Assembly: GCA_937907645.1 (NCBI GenBank)
Contig: CALCWV010000062.1
Location: 1 to 11,037, forward strand
Length of the DNA stretch: 11,037 nucleotides
Reading direction: 5' to 3'
Source: an uncultured Clostridia bacterium
GTDB lineage: Bacteria; Bacillota; Clostridia; Christensenellales; UBA1242
Of the stretch, positions 4,893-11,037 are shown piece by piece (the first letter of the stretch is position 1; the number at the start of each line of letters is the position of its first letter). The position numbers and the translations under genes were made by a program. A model generated the notes under the pieces. That model did not search any database. It saw nothing but the letters and a program-made list of their open reading frames with translations, and was not told the DNA's origin.

Positions 4893-6908
4893 ATGAAGGA
4901 ACTAGAGCTAAAAAATGTATGTAAAGAATACAAATTAGGAAATAAAGAAAAGTTTAAAGCATTAACCAATATAAATCTTTCATTTGATGCCGGTGAGCTT
5001 GTTTCAATAATTGGAGAAAGCGGAAGCGGAAAATCAACACTTATGAATTTAATTGGCGGCTTGGACTCCGATTTTACTGGTGATATAATCGTTTCTGGGA
5101 CAAATATTCAAGGACTAAAGGACAAGGATTTAGATAAATACAGAAAAAATAAAGTTGGATTTGTGTTCCAGTCTTTTAACCTTATCCCTCACCTATCAAT
5201 TCTTGATAATGTAACTATTGCTTTAACACTCTCTGGGGTAAAAGAAAGCGAAAAGGTTGCAAAGGCGACTGAGATCCTTAAGAAAGTAGGATTGGAAACT
5301 CAGCTAAAGAAAAAACCAAATCAACTTAGTGGAGGTCAAAAACAAAGAGTTGCGATTGCAAGAGCCTTGATCAACAATCCTGATATTATACTCGCCGATG
5401 AACCTACTGGAGCGCTTGACTCTGACACTACTCTTCAAATTTTGGATCTACTTAAACAAATTGCTGATGATGGAAAACTTGTTATTATGGTCACCCACTC
5501 GGAAAAAGTTGCAAGTATCTCTTCAAGAGTAATAGAAATTTCGGACGGAAAAATGATCCGCGATGAAAGAAACGAAAAATATGTAAAAAATGATCCACTA
5601 AATCAAAGCAAAACAAGAGTGAAAAAAGAAAAACAAAACCTTTCATTCTGGTCGGCTATTAAATTAGCTTTCCACAACATGTGGGCAAGCAAGACAAAAA
5701 ATATTTTAATGTCAATTGGCGTTGGAATTAGCATAGCTTCGCTGATACTTATGCTTTCATTTGCATCAGGGCTAACTGGATACATATCTTCCCTAGCAGC
5801 TGAATATTCAAGTCCAACGGTCGTTAGCGTTTCAAAAAAATCAGAATCGAGAACGGATATGAGCGCAATTGCAGGTGTTCCTTTCACTGAAGAAGACGTT
5901 GACACTTTGATTAATGAAGTTAACGAAAATCCGCTCAAAGATTCGAGCTATAAAATTACAAGAAATGAAATATCATATGGATATATGGCAATGACGGGTT
6001 TTTCTGCCTCTGCAAAAGTTTCATATACTCCTGAAGGTGGCGAAGCCATATCTAATAACATTTTTGCAATGTATACCACTCCTGCAACATACACAAAATC
6101 CAATCTTACTCAAGGTGAACTTTGCGGCGAAGATGAAGCAATGTTCTCTGCAGCACTTATTGAAAAATATGGCGAGGATATCGTAGGAAAAACAGTAACT
6201 GTTACATTCAACTATTCTCGAACGGTTGTCATCACAAGAGATTTGAAAGTTACTGGAATTGTAGACGTCTCAATGTTTAGCTCAATGCTAGTAATGTACA
6301 TAGACTATGATTACTTAGATTCTGTTGTAGTTGCAGAAACAACTGCTGCTGGTGAAACACCTTCTCACATACAACCTACTACTGTATACATTAAAACTGA
6401 CGGACAAAACACAACAAATAAAATAAATGAGTACATTAAATCTACCGAAAAATACTCTGGTTCAATTGAAGAACGTCTTGCAAATATGTTTACTGGGATG
6501 TTTCAGACATTTGGTCTTGCTCTTACAATAATTGCTGCAATTTCTCTTGTAGTAGCAGCAATAATGATCTTAGTTGTTCTATATATATCAGTAACTCAAA
6601 GGACAAAAGAAATTGGAGTTTTGAAGTCTATTGGAGCAAGGAAGAGTGACATTAAATTAATCTTTACATCCGAAAGTTTCTTAATTGGAATTCTCAGCGG
6701 ACTAATAGGGTGCCTACTTTCATTACTACTTATTCTTATAATAAAAATAATATTAACCTCAGTGCTTGGATTTGCTCCAATTACACTACACTGGTACTAC
6801 TTACTTATCAGCATGGGCGTGGCAATATTTATAAGCATGTTATCAGGATTATATCCTTCAGCAAAAGCTGCTAAGCTTGATCCCGTTGAATCACTTAGAC
6901 ACGATTAA
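4893..6908 (+). CDS. MacB-type ABC transporter, ATPase and FtsX-like permease fused
   Basis: A 671-residue single-chain ABC half-transporter. The N-terminal ATPase (about 1-225) has Walker A GESGSGKST (41-49), Q-loop Gln93, signature LSGGQ (145-149), Walker B IILADE (165-170), D-loop ALDSD, and H-loop His202. The permease half has a helix at about 270-293, a large extracellular domain at about 295-535, and three helices near 539-565, 595-622 and 632-655. The FtsX-family motif RTKEIGVLKSIGARKSDI is at 570-587. This is type VII (MacB) topology: such proteins work as dimers and move substrates such as peptides, lipoproteins or antibiotics by mechanotransmission, rather than by passage through the membrane. 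No membrane-fusion protein, sensor kinase or response regulator is adjacent, which fits a monoderm cell but leaves the substrate open. It is transcribed alone and ends at a terminator shared with the convergent operon. Confidence 0.93.
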   Translation: MKELELKNVCKEYKLGNKEKFKALTNINLSFDAGELVSIIGESGSGKSTLMNLIGGLDSDFTGDIIVSGTNIQGLKDKDLDKYRKNKVGFVFQSFNLIPHLSILDNVTIALTLSGVKESEKVAKATEILKKVGLETQLKKKPNQLSGGQKQRVAIARALINNPDIILADEPTGALDSDTTLQILDLLKQIADDGKLVIMVTHSEKVASISSRVIEISDGKMIRDERNEKYVKNDPLNQSKTRVKKEKQNLSFWSAIKLAFHNMWASKTKNILMSIGVGISIASLILMLSFASGLTGYISSLAAEYSSPTVVSVSKKSESRTDMSAIAGVPFTEEDVDTLINEVNENPLKDSSYKITRNEISYGYMAMTGFSASAKVSYTPEGGEAISNNIFAMYTTPATYTKSNLTQGELCGEDEAMFSAALIEKYGEDIVGKTVTVTFNYSRTVVITRDLKVTGIVDVSMFSSMLVMYIDYDYLDSVVVAETTAAGETPSHIQPTTVYIKTDGQNTTNKINEYIKSTEKYSGSIEERLANMFTGMFQTFGLALTIIAAISLVVAAIMILVVLYISVTQRTKEIGVLKSIGARKSDIKLIFTSESFLIGILSGLIGCLLSLLLILIIKIILTSVLGFAPITLHWYYLLISMGVAIFISMLSGLYPSAKAAKLDPVESLRHD

Positions 6909-6940
6909 AAAATAGATAGATTAACTTCTATCTATTTTTT
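6907..6940. terminator. Shared bidirectional terminator holding both stop codons
   Basis: A perfect 14-bp stem (A6 TAGATAGA at 6907-6920 with TCTATCTA T6 at 6927-6940) has a 6-base loop, with A and T runs on the two arms. The ABC transporter stop (6906-6908) sits at the left edge. The stop of the convergent membrane-protein gene (6921-6923) is in the loop. It can terminate both genes within 35 bp. Confidence 0.85.
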
Positions 6941-7739
6941 CATCTTCATTTTGTTGTTCTTTATCCGCTTCAATATCTTCCCCTGACCTTTTCTCCTGAG
7001 GACTTTCTTCTTGAGAAATATTTTCGTCTGAAATATTCTCTTCTTTTTCTGCTGTCTTAACTTTACTTTCTTTTTTCACATCATTGAAGTCATCAATGAT
7101 ATATTTGAATCCAAAGTTAACTTTTGTGTATCTGTCAACGATATAGTGAATGAAGAATAAAAGTGCTCCAGAGAAATTACAAATAAGGTCTTGGATTGTA
7201 TCGGTCACTAATGGAGCGTTTGTTCCATCAACCTTTGGTCCTTGTGCTGTCTGATTGAAGAAAACGTCCAAAATTCTTTCGAAAATCTCCCAAAGCAGTT
7301 CAATCCCAAGTGAGAAGAACAAACAGAATAAAGCTACAGTTATTGCCTTCATCTTGCTTTGATCTTTAAGTTTGCAAAGGAAGAATAATCCAAGCATCGC
7401 AATGAGATATCCCATTATACAATGGATGAGAACATCATACCATGAAATTAGATAATAAACATTCAAAGCAGACCCAATCACTCCGGCAAAAAGGATATAA
7501 ATATTTACAACCAAGAAAACGGCATTTGAAAGTCTTTTGCGTGTTATAAGCTCAAAAAATAGTGGAAGAAGTGATGTTACAGCCATTCCAATTGCTGAGC
7601 CAAGCCTATTATTCCAGTTGTTAACTAGTCCATAATAAAATGATAACACAACACATAGGACAGACATCATAACGCTAAGGCAAATATTGATAATTCTAAA
7701 GATTTTATCACCTTTTGAGAGCTTTTTAAATCCCTTCAT
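6921..7739 (-). CDS. YjdF/DUF2238-like integral membrane protein
   Basis: A 272-residue protein with about six membrane helices (near 13-35, 47-64, 70-92, 98-121, 130-150 and 181-201). The pattern of membrane-embedded polar residues, YDVLIHCIMGY (Asp102, His106, Gly110), ELLWEIFE (Glu147, Trp150, Glu151, Glu154) and DTIQDL (Asp180, Asp184), resembles the YjdF/DUF2238 family of uncharacterised membrane proteins. These Asp/His/Glu residues could bind a metal or form an active site, which is inference. Residues from about 220 to 272 form a cytoplasmic-looking Lys/Glu-rich tail. The start follows AAGGGGG (7745-7751), which overlaps the valS stop codon; the gap to valS is only 10 bp, so the two are co-transcribed and probably translationally coupled. 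The function is unknown, and the link to valS may only be shared transcription. Confidence 0.75.
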   Translation of the reverse strand: MKGFKKLSKGDKIFRIINICLSVMMSVLCVVLSFYYGLVNNWNNRLGSAIGMAVTSLLPLFFELITRKRLSNAVFLVVNIYILFAGVIGSALNVYYLISWYDVLIHCIMGYLIAMLGLFFLCKLKDQSKMKAITVALFCLFFSLGIELLWEIFERILDVFFNQTAQGPKVDGTNAPLVTDTIQDLICNFSGALLFFIHYIVDRYTKVNFGFKYIIDDFNDVKKESKVKTAEKEENISDENISQEESPQEKRSGEDIEADKEQQNEDEKIDRS

Positions 7740-7744
7740 GCTTT

Positions 7745-7751
7745 CCCCCTT
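7745..7751 (-). promoter_or_regulatory. Ribosome binding site overlapping the valS stop
   Basis: Minus-strand AAGGGGG ends five bases before the ATG of the DUF2238-like gene, and its first two bases are part of the valS stop codon (7750-7752). This geometry favours reinitiation by ribosomes leaving valS. Confidence 0.6.
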
Positions 7752-10350
7752 AAAAAGTTTTCAACTCTTTTTCAAGTTTTAACAACAATTCACTATTTTT
7801 CTTTAATTTTTCATTTTCAGCATCAATTAAACTCTTTGGAGCTTTTGCTACAAAGCCAGGATTTCCTAGCATCTTCTCAGAACGAGCAATCTCAAATTTA
7901 ACTTTCTCAATCTCTTTTTCAATTCTTCCCTTCTCTTCTTTAGAATCAACTAAGCTTTCTAAAGGAAGGAATACTTTGCAGTTGTTGAAAATCAATGCGA
8001 CAGCATTAGCTGAACTTTCCTCTTTATCTACAAGTTTGATATCGCTTGCAATGCAAAGTTTCTTTATATAATTTATAGATGTTTCAAAAAGTTGTCTGTC
8101 ACTAATTGGGAGAATTTCAATTGAGATTTTCTTGTTGTCAGGGACATTCTTTTCATTTCTAGCATTTCTGATAGAGTTAATTATGTTCATAATCTCTTCC
8201 ATTTGTTTCTTTTCTAAATCGTAATTTTTAACTTTTGTTGGCCATGAAGAAATAACTATGCTTTCATCGTGCATTGGAAGTTCAAGATAGATTTTTTCTG
8301 TTATAAATGGAATAAATGGATGAAGCATCTTAAGTAAAACAGTTAAAACATAGTTAAGTGTCGCAATTGTTCCCTCAGCGTTGTCCCCTGCCATATCTGT
8401 CTTACTGAGCTCAATGTACCAGTCACAGAACTTTGTCCAGAAGAAATCTCCAAGTTCAGATTCTGCCATTCCGATATCATACTTATCAAATTTCCTATCA
8501 ACGCTTTCGATAAGCTCATTAACTTCAGAAATAATCCACTTATCGGCAAGATTAAGTTTTACTTTATCAATTGTTTTAACTTCTTTGCCTTCAAGTTGCA
8601 TTAAAACGTATTTACTTGCATTCCAAACTTTGTTAAGGAAGTTTCTGCTTAGCTCAACTTTCTTCTCTGAGAATTTTGAGTCCATATTAATTGAAATCCC
8701 ATTGAATAATGAGTATCTTAAAATGTCTACACCATAGTCTTTAATCACATCTCTTGGGTCTGTTCCATTTCCAAGTGTTTTACTCATTTTCTTTCCGTGA
8801 GCATCCTTAACGATTCCGTTGATTACTACATCTCTGAAAGGAATATCTCCATAATATTCAATTCCGCTAAATATCATTCTAGCAACCCAAAGGTTGATGA
8901 TTTCTCTTGCTGTAACAAGGACATCTGTAGGATAGAAATATGCTAAATCCTCTTTTTTGTCAGGGAATCCAAGAGTTGACAATGGCCAAAGTGCTGAGCT
9001 GAACCATGTGTCAAGAGTGTCTTGCTCTTGAATGAGGTGTTTACATCCGCATTTTGGACATACAGTTGGGTCTTCCATTTCACAAATTACTTCCCCACAA
9101 TCTGGGCATGTAAAGATAGGAATTCTGTGTCCATTCCAGAGCTGACGAGAAATGCACCAGTCATTTAAGTTGTACATCCAGTGTAAATATGTCTTTTTAT
9201 ACTGCTCATCAACAAAATGAACTTTATCCTCTTCAACAACCTTTATAGCTGGCTTCTTGATTTCGGACATCTTTACAAACCACTGACTTGAAATAACAGG
9301 TTCAATGATAGTTTTACATCTCTCGCAGTGTCCTACGTTATGAGTATAGTCCTCAATTTTAACTAAATTTCCTGACTTTTCAAGATCTTTAACAATCTCT
9401 TCGCGAGCTTGTTCTCTTGTCATTCCAGCATATTTTCCACATTTATCATTAAGAGTTGCGTCATCGTTTAAAATCTTAATTACTTCAAGATTATGTCTAA
9501 GTCCAACCTCAAAATCGTTTGGATCATGTGCAGGTGTAATCTTAACAACGCCTGTTCCAAAATCCATTTCAACATATTCATCTGCTACAATTGGAATAGG
9601 TTTATTGAGCAGCGGAAGAATAACGTTTTTCCCAACTAAGTGCTTGTATCTTTCATCATTAGGATTTACTGCAACAGCGGAGTCTCCAAGTAGCGTCTCA
9701 GGACGTGTTGTTGCGAGCTCAAGATAATCATTTGTCCCCTCAATTTGATATCTTATATGCCAGAAATGTGATGGAACTTCTTTAAATTCAACCTCAGCAT
9801 CGGAAATAGAACTCTTGCAATGAGGGCACCAATTTACAATTCTCTTTCCCTTGTAAATCCAGCCTTTCTTGTACAAATGAACAAACACCCATCTAACGGC
9901 TTTATTGTTTTGTTCATCCATTGTAAAAGCGAGTCTGTCCCAGTCGCAGGAGTATCCCATTGTCTTAAATTGATCTATGATTGTTCCCTTGTATTCGTCG
10001 TACCAAGCATTCACTTCCTTTAAGAAAGCTTCCCTTCCAAGCATTTCTTTTGTAAGTCCCTGCTTTTCTAATTTTTTACAAACCATTGACTCTGTTGCAA
10101 TAGCAGCATGGTCAGTTCCTGGAAGCCATAGAGCCTCATATCCTTGCATTCTCTTTCTTCTGATTATAATATCTTGAATTGTTTGTTGAAATGCGTGACC
10201 CATATGTAATTTTGAAGTAACATTAGGAGGTGGCATAATTATAGTGAAAGGCTTTTTATTTGGATTGATTTTAGCCTTGAAATATTTTTTATCTAACCAG
10301 TTTTTGTAAATTTCACTTTCGAAACTCTTAGGATCGTAGTTTTTTTCCAT
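7750..10350 (-). CDS. valS: Valyl-tRNA synthetase
   Basis: A class I aminoacyl-tRNA synthetase of 866 residues, a normal length, that charges tRNA-Val in the cytoplasm and edits mischarged Thr. It shows HIGH as HMGH (49-52), the substrate-binding PPPNVT just before it, KMSKT (521-525, for KMSKS), and the editing-domain motif TTRPETLLGD (214-223). Cysteine pairs at 175/178, 342/345, 415/418 and 431/434 suggest zinc sites. DTWFSSALWP (447-456) is typical. The C-terminal Lys/Glu-rich segment (about 805-866) is the ValS coiled-coil arm. I start at 10350 because AAGGAG (10357-10362) lies six bases upstream and MEKNYDPKSFE begins the family homology. An upstream in-frame ATG at 10404 would add 18 residues that cross the promoter and are not ValS-like. 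Residue 406 is Asn in LWNGHRIP, where many ValS have Trp; this is probably harmless. It is first in an operon with the DUF2238-like gene. Confidence 0.97.
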   Translation of the reverse strand: MEKNYDPKSFESEIYKNWLDKKYFKAKINPNKKPFTIIMPPPNVTSKLHMGHAFQQTIQDIIIRRKRMQGYEALWLPGTDHAAIATESMVCKKLEKQGLTKEMLGREAFLKEVNAWYDEYKGTIIDQFKTMGYSCDWDRLAFTMDEQNNKAVRWVFVHLYKKGWIYKGKRIVNWCPHCKSSISDAEVEFKEVPSHFWHIRYQIEGTNDYLELATTRPETLLGDSAVAVNPNDERYKHLVGKNVILPLLNKPIPIVADEYVEMDFGTGVVKITPAHDPNDFEVGLRHNLEVIKILNDDATLNDKCGKYAGMTREQAREEIVKDLEKSGNLVKIEDYTHNVGHCERCKTIIEPVISSQWFVKMSEIKKPAIKVVEEDKVHFVDEQYKKTYLHWMYNLNDWCISRQLWNGHRIPIFTCPDCGEVICEMEDPTVCPKCGCKHLIQEQDTLDTWFSSALWPLSTLGFPDKKEDLAYFYPTDVLVTAREIINLWVARMIFSGIEYYGDIPFRDVVINGIVKDAHGKKMSKTLGNGTDPRDVIKDYGVDILRYSLFNGISINMDSKFSEKKVELSRNFLNKVWNASKYVLMQLEGKEVKTIDKVKLNLADKWIISEVNELIESVDRKFDKYDIGMAESELGDFFWTKFCDWYIELSKTDMAGDNAEGTIATLNYVLTVLLKMLHPFIPFITEKIYLELPMHDESIVISSWPTKVKNYDLEKKQMEEIMNIINSIRNARNEKNVPDNKKISIEILPISDRQLFETSINYIKKLCIASDIKLVDKEESSANAVALIFNNCKVFLPLESLVDSKEEKGRIEKEIEKVKFEIARSEKMLGNPGFVAKAPKSLIDAENEKLKKNSELLLKLEKELKTF

Positions 10351-10356
10351 GTTTTT

Positions 10357-10362
10357 CTCCTT
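10357..10362 (-). promoter_or_regulatory. valS ribosome binding site, fixing the start
   Basis: Minus-strand AAGGAG lies six bases before the ATG at 10348-10350. It places translation start 54 bases downstream of the longest in-frame ATG and just after the predicted transcription start. Confidence 0.8.
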
Positions 10363-10375
10363 AAAATTCTTTTTC

Positions 10376-10404
10376 AGTATATATAAATAAGTAAAAAAAA
10401 GCAA
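10376..10404 (-). promoter_or_regulatory. valS promoter overlapping the upstream terminator
   Basis: On the minus strand TTGCTT (10399-10404), a 17-base spacer and TATACT (10376-10381) make a good sigma-A promoter. Its -35 lies within the 3' arm and T-run of the terminator of the preceding gene. Transcription should start near 10369, leaving a leader of about 20 bases with no space for a T-box. Confidence 0.65.
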
Positions 10405-10418
10405 GCGATTAAGCTTGC
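10393..10418 (-). terminator. Intrinsic terminator of the small membrane-protein gene
   Basis: A perfect 6-bp GC-rich stem (GCAAGC at 10401-10406 with GCTTGC at 10413-10418) has a 6-base loop. On the minus strand it is followed by eight T (10393-10400). It lies 12 bp beyond the stop of the 76-residue gene. Confidence 0.8.
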
Positions 10419-10430
10419 ATTTAATATTTT

Positions 10431-10661
10431 TTATTCAATAATCATAACGATCAACGAAACTAATATAAGTGCCAAAGCAAATGCTTTTAATGACAGGAAT
10501 ACTTTGTCGTTTGGCTCAATTTTATCTTTCTTTCTGACCAGTTTTGCTATTTTTGATGAACATAAAGCAAGCACAATTCCAAGCACTAATAAAACTAAGC
10601 CTGTCACGACGTTAGTTTGTGTTAATCTTGCTAAAATATCATTATCTAAAAGCATTGACAT
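10431..10661 (-). CDS. Small two-helix membrane protein, unknown function
   Basis: A 76-residue protein that I do not recognise. Two hydrophobic helices (about 18-36 and 55-75) flank a strongly basic loop (KIAKLVRKKDK at 37-47), which should be cytoplasmic, giving a hairpin with both termini outside. That it is a real gene is supported by complete signals: a consensus promoter, GAGGT (10669-10673) seven bases before the ATG, and its own terminator. The first ATG is preferred over the one at Met3 because of ribosome-binding-site spacing. It is monocistronic, located between valS and a divergent lipoprotein gene. The short length and strong promoter suggest an abundant small membrane protein, but nothing in the sequence indicates what it does. 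Confidence 0.75.
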   Translation of the reverse strand: MSMLLDNDILARLTQTNVVTGLVLLVLGIVLALCSSKIAKLVRKKDKIEPNDKVFLSLKAFALALILVSLIVMIIE

Positions 10662-10686
10662 AGTTTTTACCTCATCTTTCTAGCTG

Positions 10687-10715
10687 ATTATATCAAACTT
10701 TTCCCTCTTTGTCAA
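10687..10715 (-). promoter_or_regulatory. Fully consensus sigma-A promoter of the small membrane-protein gene
   Basis: Minus-strand TTGACA (10710-10715), a spacer of exactly 17 bases and TATAAT (10687-10692) match the consensus at all twelve positions. A TGA before the -10 adds an extended -10. Strong constitutive transcription is expected, starting near 10680. Confidence 0.88.
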
Positions 10716-10718
10716 TAC

Positions 10719-10724
10719 TATAAT
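10719..10724 (+). promoter_or_regulatory. Candidate -10 of the divergent lipoprotein gene
   Basis: A perfect TATAAT on the plus strand lies about 67 bases before the ATG at 10791. No convincing -35 is found at 15-18 bases upstream. That region overlaps the opposing consensus promoter, so the two could compete for RNA polymerase. Confidence 0.4.
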
Positions 10725-10790
10725 TCATTTAATTTGAGGTAGCAAAAGAAATATCCAATTCATAGGATAGATTTATGAGGAGGAAAAAAA

Positions 10791-11037
10791 ATGAATATAT
10801 TCAAAAAAATATCTTTAGCTGTTTTAGCATTAGTCGCTTGCTCATTTTCAGTAGTCTTTTTTGGCTGCAGTAAAAGTGATCCAAACGTAATTAATCTAAG
10901 CGAAGTAACTCATAGTACCTTTTATGCACCTCTCTATGTAGCTATAAACAAAGGCTATTTCAAAGATGAAGGGCTCTCAATCAACCTATCAAATGGTGGT
11001 GGATCAAACAATTCAATGTCTGCACTAGTATCTGATG
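10791..11037 (+). CDS. ABC-transporter substrate-binding lipoprotein, NMT1/THI5/SsuA type (3' end cut off)
   Basis: Only the first 82 codons are in the window; the reading frame is open to the edge. Residues 1-26 are a lipoprotein signal peptide: a basic start (MNIFKK), a hydrophobic stretch, and a lipobox FFGC with Cys26 followed by SKSD. An internal LVAC at 14-17 is a second possible lipobox, but it would leave a very short hydrophobic core. From residue 34 the sequence reads INLSEVTHSTFYAPLYVAINKG-like, then GYFKDEGLSI and a Gly/Asn-rich turn. This is the N-terminal pattern of the NMT1/THI5-like family, whose members bind thiamine precursors, sulfonates, nitrate or related small molecules for an ABC importer. 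The ligand cannot be told from this part. GAGGAGG (10777-10783) lies seven bases before the ATG. A permease and ATPase would be expected to the right of the window. Lgt at 1395-2339 would lipidate it. Confidence 0.88.
   Translation, partial: MNIFKKISLAVLALVACSFSVVFFGCSKSDPNVINLSEVTHSTFYAPLYVAINKGYFKDEGLSINLSNGGGSNNSMSALVSD

Noticed and set aside
4621..4896. Plus-strand open frame of 91 codons upstream of the ABC transporter
   Set aside because: It lies in antisense to the repeat gene and in AT-rich intergenic DNA, has a biased Lys/Ile/Phe composition, no ribosome binding site, and covers the divergent promoters.
8381..8737. Plus-strand open frame of 118 codons inside valS, and similar antisense frames at 4008-4376 and 5603-5938
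   Set aside because: They are antisense shadows of well-supported genes, with no ribosome binding site or recognisable domain.
10351..10404. Eighteen extra N-terminal codons for valS
   Set aside because: They cross the predicted promoter and transcription start, are not ValS-like, and lack a ribosome binding site, whereas the ATG at 10350 has AAGGAG at ideal spacing.
10351..10430. T-box riboswitch upstream of valS
   Set aside because: The space is too short and is filled by a terminator, a promoter and the ribosome binding site.
10681..10790. TPP riboswitch upstream of the NMT1/THI5-like lipoprotein gene
   Set aside because: No CUGAGA-type core or paired helices are visible, and the leader is short. 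The ligand therefore cannot be assigned as a thiamine precursor on this basis.

Overview
This AT-rich window looks like a chromosomal piece of a monoderm, Gram-positive-type bacterium, probably an uncultured low-GC Firmicute (Clostridia or a related gut lineage). The reasons are a DivIVA-type protein, strong AGGAGG-like ribosome binding sites, near-consensus sigma-A promoters, and a MacB-like ABC transporter with no outer-membrane partner. TGA is used as a stop by at least two genes and tryptophan is TGG, so the code is standard rather than the Mycoplasma code. The lineage is an inference. Nothing looks like a prophage, insertion sequence, CRISPR array, rRNA or tRNA.

Left part (1-3605, minus strand): a four-gene operon read right to left. 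It comprises a Rho-like protein that has lost the ATPase motifs, lgt (prolipoprotein diacylglyceryl transferase), an unrecognised multi-pass membrane protein, and a DivIVA-domain coiled-coil protein. It has a TTGACA-17-TAAGAT promoter with a perfect inverted repeat at the predicted transcription start, and a terminator hairpin that overlaps the divIVA stop codon. At positions 7-36 a further minus-strand promoter, preceded by phased A-tracts, drives a gene beyond the left edge.

Middle (3756-6940): a minus-strand gene for a protein made of at least eleven gap-free 17-residue repeats (predicted beta-solenoid) with a charged tail. Divergent from it is a plus-strand MacB-type ABC transporter with ATPase and FtsX-like permease fused in one chain. 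The transporter ends at a bidirectional terminator shared with the next operon.

Right part (6921-11037): valS (valyl-tRNA synthetase) and a downstream YjdF/DUF2238-like membrane protein form a minus-strand operon. Its promoter abuts and overlaps the terminator of a small upstream gene for a two-helix membrane protein, and leaves no room for a T-box leader. That small gene has a fully consensus promoter. Divergent from it, at the right edge, begins a lipoprotein substrate-binding protein of the NMT1/THI5/SsuA type, cut off by the window. Lgt is the enzyme that would lipidate such a protein.

Most of the content is housekeeping or envelope function. The two most unusual items are the motif-less Rho paralogue at the head of an envelope/division operon and the 17-residue repeat protein.
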